The notes beneath the pieces were generated by a model. The model worked only from the letters and a program-made list of their open reading frames with translations, ran no database searches and was not told the origin of the DNA. A stretch of DNA of 64,000 nt, from positions 1 through 64,000 of the forward strand of contig CALIOE010000095.1 in assembly GCA_938044775.1 (NCBI GenBank), read 5' to 3'. The position numbers and the translations under genes were made by a program. Origin of the DNA: an uncultured Rhizobiaceae group bacterium. GTDB lineage: Bacteria > Pseudomonadota > Alphaproteobacteria > Rhizobiales > Rhizobiaceae. Of this stretch, positions 1 to 8,326 are shown piece by piece (position 1 is the stretch's first letter; each line of letters opens with the position of its first letter).

Positions 1-755
1 GTTCCGCGCTTAAAGCCGATGACCCGTTCAACAGTCGTGACGTGGTTGAAGCGCCAGCGGCGGAAATAGTCCTCAAAATCCACAAGCTTTTCGGCGAGTT
101 CGTAATATGGCCAATAATCTTTGGGGCGACGATAAACCGTCTCCCATGCGCTCATTAATTGTTCATTGAACGAATGTGCGTCAGAAACATCGCGTTCGAG
201 AAACCCGCGAGACACCTCAATTCCTCCTCGCGCAAGGGCGCGGACAGCTTCATCATAGAGCGAAGGCTTTTTGAGTTCGGCATGAAATTTCTCAGCGATG
301 TCAGGACGATGCTCATGCGGACGAAGCATTGCGTGATTGCGATTTCCGACGGTGAACTCAATCAGCCTGTATTGCCAGGATTGAAATCCCGACGACTGGC
401 CAAGGTCGTCTCGAAAGGCGGTGTATTCACTGGGCGTCATAGTACGAAGCACATCCCAGGCATTGTTGAGCTGATCGAAAATCTTGGCAACGCGGGTCAG
501 CATTTTGAATGCGGGTTGAAGATCGTCCTTTCTGATTGCCTTTCGAGCAGCCTCAATCTCGTGAAGTATCAATCGCATCCACAATTCTGATGTCTGGTGC
601 TGGATGATAAAAAGCATTTCATCATGGGTATTGGTAAGTCTTTGTTGAGCACCCAAAATCATGTCGAGCTGCAGATAGTCGCTGTATGACATTCGGCCAT
701 CGAAGTGCATTTCTGCGCCTTCATCAGCCGGGTCATAGGGAGCTCCGTTGTTCAT
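1..755 (-). CDS. kynA: Tryptophan 2,3-dioxygenase, partial (C-terminus runs off the window)
   Basis: Minus-strand translation reads MNNGAPYDPADEGAEMHFDGRMSYSDYLQLDMILGAQ...HDEMLFIIQHQTSELWMRLILHE...YRLIEFTVGNRNHAMLRPHEH...RRWRFNHVTTVERVIGFKRG, the typical TDO signature. Confidence 0.93.
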   Translation of the reverse strand, partial: MNNGAPYDPADEGAEMHFDGRMSYSDYLQLDMILGAQQRLTNTHDEMLFIIQHQTSELWMRLILHEIEAARKAIRKDDLQPAFKMLTRVAKIFDQLNNAWDVLRTMTPSEYTAFRDDLGQSSGFQSWQYRLIEFTVGNRNHAMLRPHEHRPDIAEKFHAELKKPSLYDEAVRALARGGIEVSRGFLERDVSDAHSFNEQLMSAWETVYRRPKDYWPYYELAEKLVDFEDYFRRWRFNHVTTVERVIGFKRG

Positions 756-1076
756 CGCTTTTGTCCTTCAACGCACAGGTTTCCATCAGGGTATCGGGTT
801 GCAGTTCCTCGGGAAAGCCGAGAGCGTCATCACAATGGTTGACGGCGTGCGATCGTGATGAGCCGGCGAAACAAAAATGCAGACGCGGCCGACAGGTTAT
901 GAAACCGGCACATCTCGAGCAGATTCCTGGTGCGGTGTCAGCAACGTCTTCGGCGCCATGCCCCAACGATCTTCATCGATCATTCCAGGGGCGGAGAAAC
1001 GCAAAAAAGGGCCAGGTGATGCGTCCCGATGCTTAAAACGTCCTTTGCGCCTCGGGCAATGGTCCTCCAATGCATC

Positions 1077-1113
1077 GAACAATTGTGTCGATACAAACGT
1101 ACGAAAATCGGAC
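1077..1113 (+). promoter_or_regulatory. Putative enhancer-binding (UAS) element, copy 1: gaacaattgtgtcgatacaaacgtacgaaaatcggac
   Basis: 32/37 identical to 8221-8257; contains the dyad TTGT-N-TCGA-N-ACAA; starts 90 bp upstream of a sigma54-type promoter. Confidence 0.7.
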
Positions 1114-1166
1114 GATTCCGGGTGTTCGAAATCTCCGGGTCGTAGAAAACAATGCGGATTCCAGAG

Positions 1167-1181
1167 TGGCACGAACCTTGC
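1167..1181 (+). promoter_or_regulatory. Sigma54 (-24/-12) promoter TGGCACGAACCTTGC upstream of the BLUF gene
   Basis: Exact TGGCAC-N5-TTGC consensus; about 70 bp before the BLUF start codon. Confidence 0.75.
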
Positions 1182-1250
1182 GTTTTAACCGTCAGGAGTC
1201 ACTGTTTTTTCGATCGTGCGGAACACCGGTGTGAAGATTGGGAGGATGAC

Positions 1251-1748
1251 ATGAGTGTTAACGTTGCCGTGCATGATGGCGGTGCGATGGCTCAGGCAGA
1301 ACCATGTTTTCGATTGATATACCGGAGTCGCAGTCTTCTCCCTGAGCGGTCTGAAAGTGTCGAATCCGGGCTTTCCGAAATACTCCGTGTCGCTCGCACC
1401 AATAACCGCAAGCACGGCGTAACCGGTGCTCTGATGTTTTACGAGTACAAGGACTGGTTCGCGCAGGTGCTCGAAGGAGAAGAATCGAAAGTGCAAGATC
1501 TGTTCGAGCGCATCAAGAAGGATCCACGCCACAAGAGCATTGAAGTTCGGGAGGCCGAGCCCGTTCCATCACGCTTGTTCAGCAAATGGGCAATGGCATT
1601 GGTCGCTGAACACGGGGAACCTGACTCACCCCTCGTGGCGACGGCAGGCGGCATTTCGGAAGCGGAGCCCTGGCACATGACGGAGGACCAGGAACGCGTT
1701 CTCACGCAACTTCGTGACATAACGCGCGGCTACGGACGTTCTTACTAA
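1251..1748 (+). CDS. BLUF-domain blue-light sensor protein
   Basis: FRLIYRSRS...TNNRKHGVTGALMFYEYKDWFAQVLEGEESKVQDLFERIKKDPRH...RLFSKWAMAL; flavin-site Tyr, Asn, Gln and the W-x-M segment are present; start ATG 1251 follows gggagg. Confidence 0.92.
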   Translation: MSVNVAVHDGGAMAQAEPCFRLIYRSRSLLPERSESVESGLSEILRVARTNNRKHGVTGALMFYEYKDWFAQVLEGEESKVQDLFERIKKDPRHKSIEVREAEPVPSRLFSKWAMALVAEHGEPDSPLVATAGGISEAEPWHMTEDQERVLTQLRDITRGYGRSY

Positions 1749-2031
1749 ATCACCAACTTCTGTCGACCAGTCGAGTTTTCGCTGAAACCCTGACTTCCGC
1801 CGGGATCCGATATTCTTTCGCTGCTGCGAAAACCCACTTCCACTGTCCCGATTGGACTACGGTGCAGAGACTCATGTTTTGGCACGGTTTGTAACAATTC
1901 ACTCATGCAATTTGTGCCGCTTGGACACGGGCATGATTTCGGAACTCTACTTGACACAAAACTGCGGCCACGCACATGCTTTGGGAAAGCTGGCGTCGTC
2001 GGTTGATTATCTTGTTTGGGAGGACAGTCAC

Positions 2032-2340
2032 ATGTGTCACATTTTTGCAGGACAGGACCCTGGGAATTATGCTTTCGAGACCCGCTCGGTCCGCCTCATG
2101 GGACACACCACAAGCGTTCGTCTTGAGCGCAAGTTCTGGGACATACTTGAGCAACTTACTGACGTGCAGAACATGAGCATGGCTCAGTTCCTGTCTAAAC
2201 TCTATGAAGAAGCATCAGAGATTCACGGCGATGTCAGCAATTTTGCCTCGCTGCTGCGCTGCTGCTGCTTAAACTTTGTTGATCGCGACTTCGATGTTGA
2301 AGCTCTGCGTGATCAAGCCGGCCAGGAGCAGGCTGCGTAG
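2032..2340 (+). CDS. Ribbon-helix-helix domain protein
   Basis: MCHIFAGQDPGNYAFETRSVRLMGHTTSVRLERKFWDILEQL...MSMAQFLSKLYEEA resembles RHH-type DNA-binding proteins; internal ATG chosen as start. Confidence 0.7.
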   Translation: MCHIFAGQDPGNYAFETRSVRLMGHTTSVRLERKFWDILEQLTDVQNMSMAQFLSKLYEEASEIHGDVSNFASLLRCCCLNFVDRDFDVEALRDQAGQEQAA

Positions 2341-2628
2341 AAAACCTTACAGTTAAGACCGCATCGAAGCCGCCCCTGGCGACGTAGGTGTAGTATTGAG
2401 ATAATACCGTTTCCCCAAAATTGCCGCTTAAGCTGCGAGCGTTCATCGATGTGACCAGCGGGAAATCCCGTTGAGAGCAAGTAGGCATCGCGAGCACCTG
2501 TCGCGTGGACAGTCCATTGCCTGACAGGGCGTCAGCCCGCGTATGCGAAAGGATTGCGTCGAGCCGGCCAAAGGAAACCTTAGCCCGGATACGCCGCAAA
2601 ACGTCTCGGGTTGAGGGAGTGTCCGATC

Positions 2629-3024
2629 ATGGCAAAAGCGATTCATTCGATGGTCCGGGTACTGGACGAGGCCAGGTCCGTCGCCTTCTACAAAACTGCA
2701 TTCAATCTGGGAATTATGGACCGATACGAATTTGATGGCTTCACATTGGTCTACCTGAAAAACGACGAGAACGACTTTGAGGTCGAACTCACCGTCAACC
2801 ACGGACAAACCGAGCCATACGAACACGGTTCCGGCTACGGTCATTTGGCTGTTTCGGTAGAAGATGTGGACGCCGAGCATACCCGTTTCAAACAATCCGG
2901 ATTGACGCCTACAGACGTCAAGGAGTTTCACCGTGACGGTGCTTTGATGGCGAAATTCTTCTTCGTTGAGGACCCCGATGGCTACAAAATTGAAATCTTA
3001 CAACGGCACGGGAGGTACACCTGA
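2629..3024 (+). CDS. VOC family protein (glyoxalase/lactoylglutathione lyase-like)
   Basis: MAKAIHSMVRVLDEARSVAFYKTAFNLG...YGHLAVSVEDVDAEHTRFKQSG...FFVEDPDGYKIEILQ. Confidence 0.88.
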   Translation: MAKAIHSMVRVLDEARSVAFYKTAFNLGIMDRYEFDGFTLVYLKNDENDFEVELTVNHGQTEPYEHGSGYGHLAVSVEDVDAEHTRFKQSGLTPTDVKEFHRDGALMAKFFFVEDPDGYKIEILQRHGRYT

Positions 3025-3067
3025 GCCTTTGTTCTTGACCACCACTGAAATCGAAAGGGAGGAATCT

Positions 3068-3616
3068 ATGCGAGTTCTAGACAAGCGACCCAAGGTGTCG
3101 CGAAGAGGGTTTTTGGGCGGCAGCGGCGTTACGCTGGTTGCCATGAGTATTCTGCCAAGCGGTGTCATTATGGGAGCGGACAGCGCCTGGGCGATGACCG
3201 CGAAAGCCCTGAAGCCGGAAAGCTTTGCCACACTCGTTCAAATGTCCCGGGACATTTATCCGCATGATCGACTGAATGATTCCTACTACGCCAAAGCGGT
3301 TGCGGCTTTCGACTCCCAGGCAGAAGAATCCGAGGACTCCAAGAAGATGCTGGAGGATGGTGTTGCCGCCCTCGATGCCGCTGCCATGAAAGCTCATGGA
3401 GTAACTTACGGACAAGTGGGTTGGGAGGCGGAACGGGTTGCTCTGCTACAGGCTATTGAAAGCGACGGGTTCTTCCAAAGCATTCGTGGTGGTCTGGTCA
3501 CCGGCATCTACAACAATCCGGATGTGTGGCCGCTGTTCGGGTACGAAGGCGCATCTGCAGATCAAGGCGGCTACATCGAACGCGGCTTCGATGACATCGA
3601 CTGGCTCGAGGCATAA
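3068..3616 (+). CDS. Tat-signal small subunit of GMC-type dehydrogenase (gluconate 2-dehydrogenase subunit 3-like)
   Basis: Twin-arginine leader KVSRRGFLGGSGVTLVAMSILPSG; directly precedes a GMC oxidoreductase. Confidence 0.8.
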   Translation: MRVLDKRPKVSRRGFLGGSGVTLVAMSILPSGVIMGADSAWAMTAKALKPESFATLVQMSRDIYPHDRLNDSYYAKAVAAFDSQAEESEDSKKMLEDGVAALDAAAMKAHGVTYGQVGWEAERVALLQAIESDGFFQSIRGGLVTGIYNNPDVWPLFGYEGASADQGGYIERGFDDIDWLEA

Positions 3617-3630
3617 GGGAGGATAGGACT

Positions 3631-5199
3631 ATGGCTACTTTTGATCTGAACGACGATAGCGTCGTTGTTGTTATTGGCTCTGGAGCCGGTGGTGGAACCG
3701 TTGGTGCTGAACTGGCGATTAAGGGTGTAAAGACCGTCATTCTCGAGGCCGGAAAACGGCATGAGACGGAAGACTTCATCAATGACGAGTGGGGCAGTTT
3801 CGGGCAGCTCGCCTGGACCGACAAACGAACAACCTCAGGTGACTGGCGGGTCGCGAGGGACTTCTCGGGCCTTCCCGCATGGATTGTGAAATCCGTTGGC
3901 GGCTCCACCACACATTGGGCCGGTGCATCTTTGCGATTTCAGGAACACGAGTGGAAGGCGCAAACCAATTACGGCGATGTGGAGGGTGCAAGCCTTCTCG
4001 ACTGGCCGATCGATGCCGAGGAGATGGCACCCTGGTATGCAAAGGCTGAAGACCGAATGGGCGTCACCCGCACAAATGGAATCCCCGGACTTCCGGGCAA
4101 CAACAATTTCAAGGTGATGAAGGCGGGCGCTGACAAGCTGGGCTACAAGGAATGCCACACCGGGCGCATGGCGATTAACAGCGAACCGCGAGATGATCGG
4201 TCGGCTTGTCTGCAAATCGGCTTTTGCTTCCAAGGATGCAAATCTGCTGCGAAGTGGTCGACGCTGGTGGCTGAAATTCCCAAGGGCGAGGAAACAGGCA
4301 ACCTTGAAGTCCGGCCGGAATCACATGTTCTGAAAATTGAGCACGATGACTCGGGCAAAGTCACAGGTGTTGTCTACGCCGACAAAGACGGCAATCAACA
4401 GCTGCAAAAAGCCCGCGTAGTTTGCGTTGCCGGCAACTCCATCGAAAGCCCGCGCCTTCTGCTCAATTCCGCATCTTCCATGTTCCCGGACGGGCTGGCG
4501 AATTCTTCAGGTCAGGTCGGGCGCAACTACATGCGGCACATGACAGGGTCGGTTTACGCGATCTTCGACAAGCCGGTGCACATGTATCGCGGCACCACCA
4601 TGGCCGGAATCATTCAGGACGAATCGCGCCATGATCCATCGCGCGGCTTTGTCGGTGGCTATGAGCTGGAAACGCTATCGCTGGGTCTGCCCTTTATGGC
4701 TGCATTCCTGAACCCGGGCGCCTGGGGCCGCGAATTCACATCAGCGATGGATGCTTTCGACCGCATGGCCGGCATGTGGATTGTTGGTGAAGACATGCCG
4801 CAAGCCGACAATCGTGTCACACTGCATGGGTCAGAAAAGGACCAGTACGGCTTACCGGTTCCCAATGTTCATTTCGATGATCATCCCAATGATATCGCGA
4901 TGCGCAATCATGCCTACAAGCAGGGCCGTGCTCTGTATGATGCAGTCGGCGCGGTGGAGACTTATCCAACTCCACCCTATCCTTCGACCCATAATCTTGG
5001 CACGAACCGGATGAGCGCGAAGGCAACTGACGGTGTGGTCAACAAGTGGGGTCAGACCCACGACGTGAAAAACCTGTTCATCTCAGACGGGAGTCAGTTC
5101 ACAACCGGGGCGGCGGAAAACCCGACATTGACCATCGTTTCGCTGGCGTTGCGTCAAGCGGATCACATCGCTTCCCAAATGAGCAAAGGCGACCTGTAA
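3631..5199 (+). CDS. GMC family oxidoreductase (FAD flavoprotein, large subunit)
   Basis: VVVIGSGAGGGTVGAELAIKGVKTVILEAG dinucleotide-binding motif and C-terminal TTGAAENPTLTIVSLALRQADHI. Confidence 0.92.
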   Translation: MATFDLNDDSVVVVIGSGAGGGTVGAELAIKGVKTVILEAGKRHETEDFINDEWGSFGQLAWTDKRTTSGDWRVARDFSGLPAWIVKSVGGSTTHWAGASLRFQEHEWKAQTNYGDVEGASLLDWPIDAEEMAPWYAKAEDRMGVTRTNGIPGLPGNNNFKVMKAGADKLGYKECHTGRMAINSEPRDDRSACLQIGFCFQGCKSAAKWSTLVAEIPKGEETGNLEVRPESHVLKIEHDDSGKVTGVVYADKDGNQQLQKARVVCVAGNSIESPRLLLNSASSMFPDGLANSSGQVGRNYMRHMTGSVYAIFDKPVHMYRGTTMAGIIQDESRHDPSRGFVGGYELETLSLGLPFMAAFLNPGAWGREFTSAMDAFDRMAGMWIVGEDMPQADNRVTLHGSEKDQYGLPVPNVHFDDHPNDIAMRNHAYKQGRALYDAVGAVETYPTPPYPSTHNLGTNRMSAKATDGVVNKWGQTHDVKNLFISDGSQFTTGAAENPTLTIVSLALRQADHIASQMSKGDL

Positions 5200-5309
5200 C
5201 TGCCCGGCATTGCCGGATACGGAAATTCGAGGCGTCCCGGCAGGGCCGCCTCGATTTAGGTTAGAGCGATGCCGACAAAGCCATTAATCACCATCGGCTA
5301 TGCCAATTG

Positions 5310-5489
5310 CTACTGGCGTTCTGAGGGCTGGCTGAAGGACTTGCCATCCGCAATAAACCGGGCGGCAAGGACCAGCGCTCCCATAGAAAACTCCTTTCCG
5401 TGCGCGCCGATCATTTCTTCAGACAATTCGGCGAGCTTCTTGAAAAAGAGGTCCTTACTCTTTTCTTCTTCGGATTGGATCTCGGACAT
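5310..5489 (-). CDS. Small hypothetical protein (59 aa)
   Basis: Minus-strand ORF MSEIQSEEEKSKDLFFKKLAELSEEMIGAHGKEFSMGALVLAARFIADGKSFSQPSERQ, 37 bp after the WD40 gene; below the ORF track cutoff. Confidence 0.55.
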   Translation of the reverse strand: MSEIQSEEEKSKDLFFKKLAELSEEMIGAHGKEFSMGALVLAARFIADGKSFSQPSERQ

Positions 5490-5526
5490 GTCAGGCTCCC
5501 TTCGAATGTTGTGACTGCGCAGTGGT

Positions 5527-6666
5527 CTATTTGAACATTTGCACCGGAACAGAAATCAGAGCTGCCAGCCCCTTGTCTGTGCCGCAGGCAATATGGCCGG
5601 CATCGCGGGACCAGGCGAGGCCTGTCACGGCTCCGTGGTTTTCCGCGCTCAAAACCATTTCATCGCGCCCGCCGATCTGCATTATTGAGATAGTGCCGTT
5701 ATCATAACCGGCAACGACAAGGTCGCGATCAGGATGACAGCTTACTGCACTGATCGGCACAAAGCCGGTTTTCCCTGTTTCCAGTGCGCCGGACGCTGCA
5801 TCTTCAATCGGTGGCTGTTTCATTGACCAGGCCGTCACGCGGAATGCGCCGGACGTCACCAGTGCATCTGCTTCTTTGCTCCAGTCAACAGACGTAACCG
5901 GCGAGGGATATTCCGTCAGCGCGAAAGTGCGGCCGTCTTGCAAAGAGCTGAACTGAAACCCGCCATCGACCAATGGGGCTGCAATCCACCGGGAGTCGGG
6001 ACTCCAGCATATTCGGGAGGGTCCGCCACCAAAAGAGATCTCTCTACCGTCCTGAATTTTTCCGCGCACGGGCCATACGGTCAGACCCTGCTCATGAGCC
6101 CCTGCGAGCAGTTTTCCATCCGGCGAAAACCCGATCGCAGTGATCGATTTACCGGCTTCAAACTGTCGTTCCACAGCCATGTCTGCATGATCAAATATTT
6201 CTACGATCGAACCGCTGGCACATGCGAATCGCCCACCTATCCGGCAGTCATCCATTGCAGAGACCGGATAGTGCATTTCCATAGCAATATCTGACTTGTC
6301 GCCGGCCGTGGTGATTCTGTACAACGGACCCTTGTCGCTGCCGGCCACGAAATCAGTGGCTCCAAAGGTACCAAGCCGGATTGGGCCCGTGTTTTCAACC
6401 TCAACCATGACAAGCGGTTTGGGGCTCTTCACACGAGGCTTTATTGTCTGACGCCCATTTTCAGCGCTGACATGAACACGCTCCTGAGCCGGATCATTAT
6501 CACTGACATATGCAATCGCGACCGAACCATTATCAAGGCCATAGGCAACTGCTGTCTGCCTTGCGTTGAAAATCAGCGACTGGATGCCAACGCCAATATT
6601 CCACTCTCTCGCAAGCAGCTCAAACAGCGTTGGCGGTGATGATGCTATTGTATCTTGAACGCTCAC
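5527..6666 (-). CDS. WD40-repeat beta-propeller protein
   Basis: Repeats such as ITAIGFSPDGKLLAGAHEQGLTVWPV, RICWSPDSRWIAAPLVDGGFQF, VTSVDWSKEADALVTSGAFRVTAWSM, VTGLAWSRDAGHIACGTDKGLAALI. Confidence 0.85.
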   Translation of the reverse strand: MSVQDTIASSPPTLFELLAREWNIGVGIQSLIFNARQTAVAYGLDNGSVAIAYVSDNDPAQERVHVSAENGRQTIKPRVKSPKPLVMVEVENTGPIRLGTFGATDFVAGSDKGPLYRITTAGDKSDIAMEMHYPVSAMDDCRIGGRFACASGSIVEIFDHADMAVERQFEAGKSITAIGFSPDGKLLAGAHEQGLTVWPVRGKIQDGREISFGGGPSRICWSPDSRWIAAPLVDGGFQFSSLQDGRTFALTEYPSPVTSVDWSKEADALVTSGAFRVTAWSMKQPPIEDAASGALETGKTGFVPISAVSCHPDRDLVVAGYDNGTISIMQIGGRDEMVLSAENHGAVTGLAWSRDAGHIACGTDKGLAALISVPVQMFK

Positions 6667-6715
6667 GGTGTCTTCTCCTTGTCAACAAAAATGCAAGCCA
6701 TGAGGAATCGCGTCC

Positions 6716-7021
6716 TCACAGGCTTTCCAATCTCTGGTCGAGCTCCAAAACCCGCTCCTCCAGTTTTTTCAGCTTACGATTGCAATCTGCGATGATGGAT
6801 TGCAGGTGCTCCTCCTGCGCTTTGGAATTCTCAAACTCCTCGCGCAATGGCTTGGTGTCGCCTTCTTCGGCCAAACGCTCTGCACACCTTTGGAGATTGA
6901 TTCCATTGCCCAGAAGTTTCTGGGAGTTCTGCAATTGCTGGGCGTTCAGTATCGAGATCTCTTCGACGATTGAGATTCGCTTTTTGAAAATCGCCTGAAT
7001 TTTTTCCTGATTGTCAGTCAT
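6716..7021 (-). CDS. Coiled-coil hypothetical protein
   Basis: 101 aa, heptad-like charged sequence; same strand and just upstream of the WD40 gene. Confidence 0.6.
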   Translation of the reverse strand: MTDNQEKIQAIFKKRISIVEEISILNAQQLQNSQKLLGNGINLQRCAERLAEEGDTKPLREEFENSKAQEEHLQSIIADCNRKLKKLEERVLELDQRLESL

Positions 7022-7118
7022 GGCGGCTCACCGGTCTCTGCCGTTGAAAGGCTTCCGGGCTGGTGCTCCACCCCGAATTGACCCACAATCCCCGGGCAGC
7101 AAGATTTCCGGGTGCGAT

Positions 7119-7388
7119 ATGCTTGAAGAATTCACCAAGCGACTTTTCGAAGTCCTTCAGGCGGAGGCAATGACAAGTCTTGGCCGGGATCATCCCTGCC
7201 GTCTGGCTCTTTGCAAAGCTCTTGAAACCGGCATGCAGACTGATATTCATCAAGCCCAGCAGCAGCTTTCGGCGCTTCCGGAGGATGTTCAAGAGCTTTT
7301 GATGAAAGCGACACACAACGTTCTGCGAGAGGATCCAGCTGCTCTGTTGAAAATATGGAGAGGCGGGCCGACAGATCGTTTGAACTGA
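7119..7388 (+). CDS. Hypothetical protein
   Basis: MLEEFTKRLFEVLQAEAMTSLGRDHPCRLALCKALETG...LPEDVQELLMKATHNVLREDPAALLKIW; protein-like composition, family unknown. Confidence 0.5.
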   Translation: MLEEFTKRLFEVLQAEAMTSLGRDHPCRLALCKALETGMQTDIHQAQQQLSALPEDVQELLMKATHNVLREDPAALLKIWRGGPTDRLN

Positions 7389-7408
7389 TTTTCTTGAGGC
7401 TTCGACCA

Positions 7409-7879
7409 TCACGCGTCATCTCCTTTTGATTTCTGCAGAGCGCGCTCCTCCGCAACAGCGGCAAGGATATTTCGAAGACCGCCAATACCCGAGACAAACT
7501 GTGCTTCGGCCTTTTCGATGTGATCAGAAAGAGAATCCCACAGATCGACACGAAACAATTTCATCGGGTCGCCGGCCAGTTTTTCGAACTCCCGAAGCGA
7601 TAGTTGATGTTCGAGGGCAACCCCCGTGGTAACAAACTCAGTCAGTTCGTGGCCGTGTGTTTCGATGAACGGCAACAGCAACGGATGATCGCCAAAATTG
7701 ATGTCTCTTTCTTCGAGCTCAGCGCGAATAAAATCATGAAAATGTTGTTTTAGATTATCTCTGCTTTCGCCCAAAATTCTGACTGAAAAGACCACGTCAC
7801 GATCCGCGTTGCCGACAATTTTTTCGGCAATACCGGCCTTACCGGAGCGTAGAGACATGGGATCGTTTTTGGGGGGCAT
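7409..7879 (-). CDS. Hypothetical protein
   Basis: MPPKNDPMSLRSGKAGIAEKIVGNADRDVVFSVRILGESRDNLKQHFHDFIRAELEERDINFGDHP...; start uncertain. Confidence 0.55.
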   Translation of the reverse strand: MPPKNDPMSLRSGKAGIAEKIVGNADRDVVFSVRILGESRDNLKQHFHDFIRAELEERDINFGDHPLLLPFIETHGHELTEFVTTGVALEHQLSLREFEKLAGDPMKLFRVDLWDSLSDHIEKAEAQFVSGIGGLRNILAAVAEERALQKSKGDDA

Positions 7880-8220
7880 CTGGCTACACCGCGCATTTTC
7901 CTTGGTTTGTTGACAGTTGAAATAGGCCTTATATTTCAACATGGTATGCGGCTCGAAACAACTCTTTGCCAACTCGGATAACAACCGTTTTGCACTCAAC
8001 CTGTGGCTGTTCAAACCACCACCTTGAGGTGGATGTAAAATGATCCCTTTCGCAAAAGACGCAATAGGAAAAATTTTTTCGATGAATTTTTGAGTGCCAA
8101 AATCTGTCGTGAGCGCCCACGGATTTTGGGGTTCCGTTGCCTCCTGGCCTGGTCGTCAATTTGCAGCCGCTATCGAACCAATCCTACCGCAAGATTTGTA
8201 ACGTTACGGCAACGCCGTTC

Positions 8221-8257
8221 GAACACTTGTTTCGATACAAATGTCCGAAATTCGGAC
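8221..8257 (+). promoter_or_regulatory. Putative enhancer-binding (UAS) element, copy 2: gaacacttgtttcgatacaaatgtccgaaattcggac
   Basis: Two dyads (TTGTTTCGATACAA and the perfect GTCCGAA-A-TTCGGAC); 32/37 identical to 1077-1113. Confidence 0.72.
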
Positions 8258-8310
8258 GGTCATGCAGGCTTGTCGGACGGATAAGTCTTGAAATCGTGCC
8301 TGGGACAAAC

Positions 8311-8326
8311 TGGCACACCCCTTGCA
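8311..8326 (+). promoter_or_regulatory. Sigma54 (-24/-12) promoter TGGCACACCCCTTGCA of the monooxygenase operon
   Basis: Perfect TGGCAC-N5-TTGCA; cluster also encodes a sigma54 activator. Confidence 0.85.

Noticed and set aside
686-1188. Several ORFs in the kynA-BLUF intergenic region
   Set aside because: Low-complexity-like translations; region contains the UAS/sigma54 promoter and no convincing start signals
1880-1900. Second possible sigma54 promoter, tggcacggtttgt, upstream of the RHH gene
   Set aside because: Spacing and -12 element do not fit TGGCAC-N5-TTGC
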